In this document: positions 7,019 to 7,214 of the stretch, in pieces
How the letters are laid out: each line of letters starts with the position of its first letter
Position numbering within the stretch: the stretch's first letter is position 1
Assembly (NCBI GenBank): GCA_947631375.1
Contig: CANRLD010000090.1
Coordinates: 1-7,214, forward strand
Origin: an uncultured Methylophaga sp.
Lineage (GTDB): Bacteria > Pseudomonadota > Gammaproteobacteria > Nitrosococcales > Methylophagaceae
Length of the DNA stretch: 7,214 bases
Reading direction: 5' to 3'
Program-made: the position numbers and the translations under genes
Notes under the pieces: generated by a model
The model's input: only the letters and a program-made list of their open reading frames with translations
What the model was told of the DNA's origin: nothing
Database searches by the model: none

Positions 7019-7055
7019 AACGGGAAGTTTTTCCCTGTTCGGGAGGAAATCCCGA
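7019..7055 (+). promoter_or_regulatory. two back-to-back hairpins in the leader of the last gene
   Basis: The first hairpin pairs AACGGGAA (7019-7026) with TTCCC-t-GTT (7031-7039), with one bulged base and a four-base loop. The second pairs TCGGGA (7039-7044) with TCCCGA (7050-7055) around a GGAAA loop. Neither is followed by a T run, so they are poor intrinsic terminators. They may protect the RR2 message end or form a structured leader for the exported protein. I could not match them to a known riboswitch class. Confidence 0.35.
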
Positions 7056-7112
7056 TATCGCAGTGATGGACTCCTAATGAATCTCAGGCAAAATCGGAAT
7101 AAAGTCACAGCT

Positions 7113-7144
7113 TCATGAGAACAGCCCTCGCTGACATCATGAGA
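7113..7144. repeat. direct repeat TCATGAGA, 24-base period
   Basis: The octamer TCATGAGA occurs at 7113-7120 and 7137-7144, each with a palindromic TCATGA core. The second copy directly follows the candidate -35 CTGACA at 7131-7136. Paired octamers next to a promoter can be regulator half-sites, and RR2 is the adjacent regulator. Two short copies could also be chance. Confidence 0.3.
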
Positions 7145-7159
7145 GATAAAAACTATATT
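7131..7159 (+). promoter_or_regulatory. candidate sigma70 promoter before the last gene
   Basis: CTGACA (7131-7136) and TATATT (7154-7159) are 17 bases apart and each matches five of six consensus positions. The predicted start point near 7166 would leave only about six bases before the ATG at 7172 and lose the AGGA ribosome site at 7161-7164. Either translation would be nearly leaderless or the match is fortuitous. Confidence 0.3.
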
Positions 7160-7171
7160 GAGGACAACTTT

Positions 7172-7214
7172 ATGAAGCTGAAAACATTATCAATTGCAAT
7201 GATGGGGTTAGCCG
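7172..7214 (+). CDS. start of an exported protein, truncated by window end
   Basis: Fourteen codons are visible, reading MKLKTLSIAMMGLA. Two lysines followed by a hydrophobic stretch are typical of the beginning of a Sec signal peptide, so the product is probably periplasmic or in the outer membrane. AGGA at 7161-7164 sits seven bases before the ATG, a good ribosome site. An in-frame ATG at 7115 exists but would put 19 mostly polar residues before the signal peptide and has no better ribosome site. The gene starts 188 bases after RR2 on the same strand and may be its target. The family cannot be named from so few residues. Confidence 0.6.
   Translation, partial: MKLKTLSIAMMGLA

Noticed and set aside
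7010..7050. Hammerhead ribozyme core (CTGATGA followed later by GAAA)
   Set aside because: The bases between do not form a proper stem II beyond two pairs, the GAAA lies inside the loop of a better hairpin, and no matching stem I or cleavage triplet was found.
7063..7077. Fluoride-riboswitch-like GTGATGGACTCCTA
   Set aside because: Only the 3' part resembles the crcB motif; the 5' GATG-containing hairpin and pseudoknot partners are missing.
7080..7089. Ten-base AATCTCAGGC also found at 1-10, possible flanking repeat
   Set aside because: The copy at 1-10 lies inside the tusA-like coding region, no element boundaries or longer homology surround either copy, and a ten-base match could arise by chance.
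7078..7100. Glycine-riboswitch-like AATCTCAGGCAAAA
   Set aside because: The upstream half of the aptamer, including a CCGAAGG-type core and a matching stem, is absent, so the resemblance is probably chance.

Overview
The window reads as chromosomal DNA of a moderate-GC proteobacterium, most likely a gammaproteobacterium. The reason is the gene pair at its left end: a TusA-like sulfurtransferase diverging from a BepA-type periplasmic metalloprotease, with the protease closely matching the enterobacterial and pseudomonad family in signal peptide, zinc motifs and TPR tail. The species cannot be fixed from sequence reading alone.

Layout. Bases 1-110 hold the 5' end of a tusA-like gene on the minus strand. 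A short divergent intergenic region with candidate promoters follows. From about 205 to 4801 five plus-strand genes are packed with overlapping starts and stops: bepA (M48 protease), soxY, soxZ, a membrane histidine kinase (HK1) and a NarL-family response regulator (RR1). After a 185-base gap with a weak terminator-like hairpin and a 6-2-6 palindrome comes a second kinase-regulator pair, HK2 and RR2 (4987-6983), again joined by an ATGA overlap. The last 231 bases contain a leader with two back-to-back hairpins, a short direct repeat and a promoter-like element. They end in the first 14 codons of an exported protein.

How the parts may work together. SoxYZ is the periplasmic carrier that holds sulfur intermediates on a C-terminal cysteine of SoxY. 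Here it is separated from soxB, soxAX and soxCD (none is in the window) and is coupled to an outer-membrane quality-control protease and a sensor kinase. The two kinases have a similar architecture: two membrane segments around a roughly 115-130 residue periplasmic domain resembling the LapD/MoxY sensor type, then a HisKA_3 and an HATPase domain. The two regulators are clear paralogs of identical length that differ in the DNA-recognition helix. The simplest reading is a duplicated two-component module attached to a small sulfur-carrier operon, with the truncated exported protein at the right edge as a possible target of RR2. That link is inference. MoxYX-type regulators are known from methylotrophs, so a quinoprotein or methanol oxidation connection is possible but is not shown by this window.
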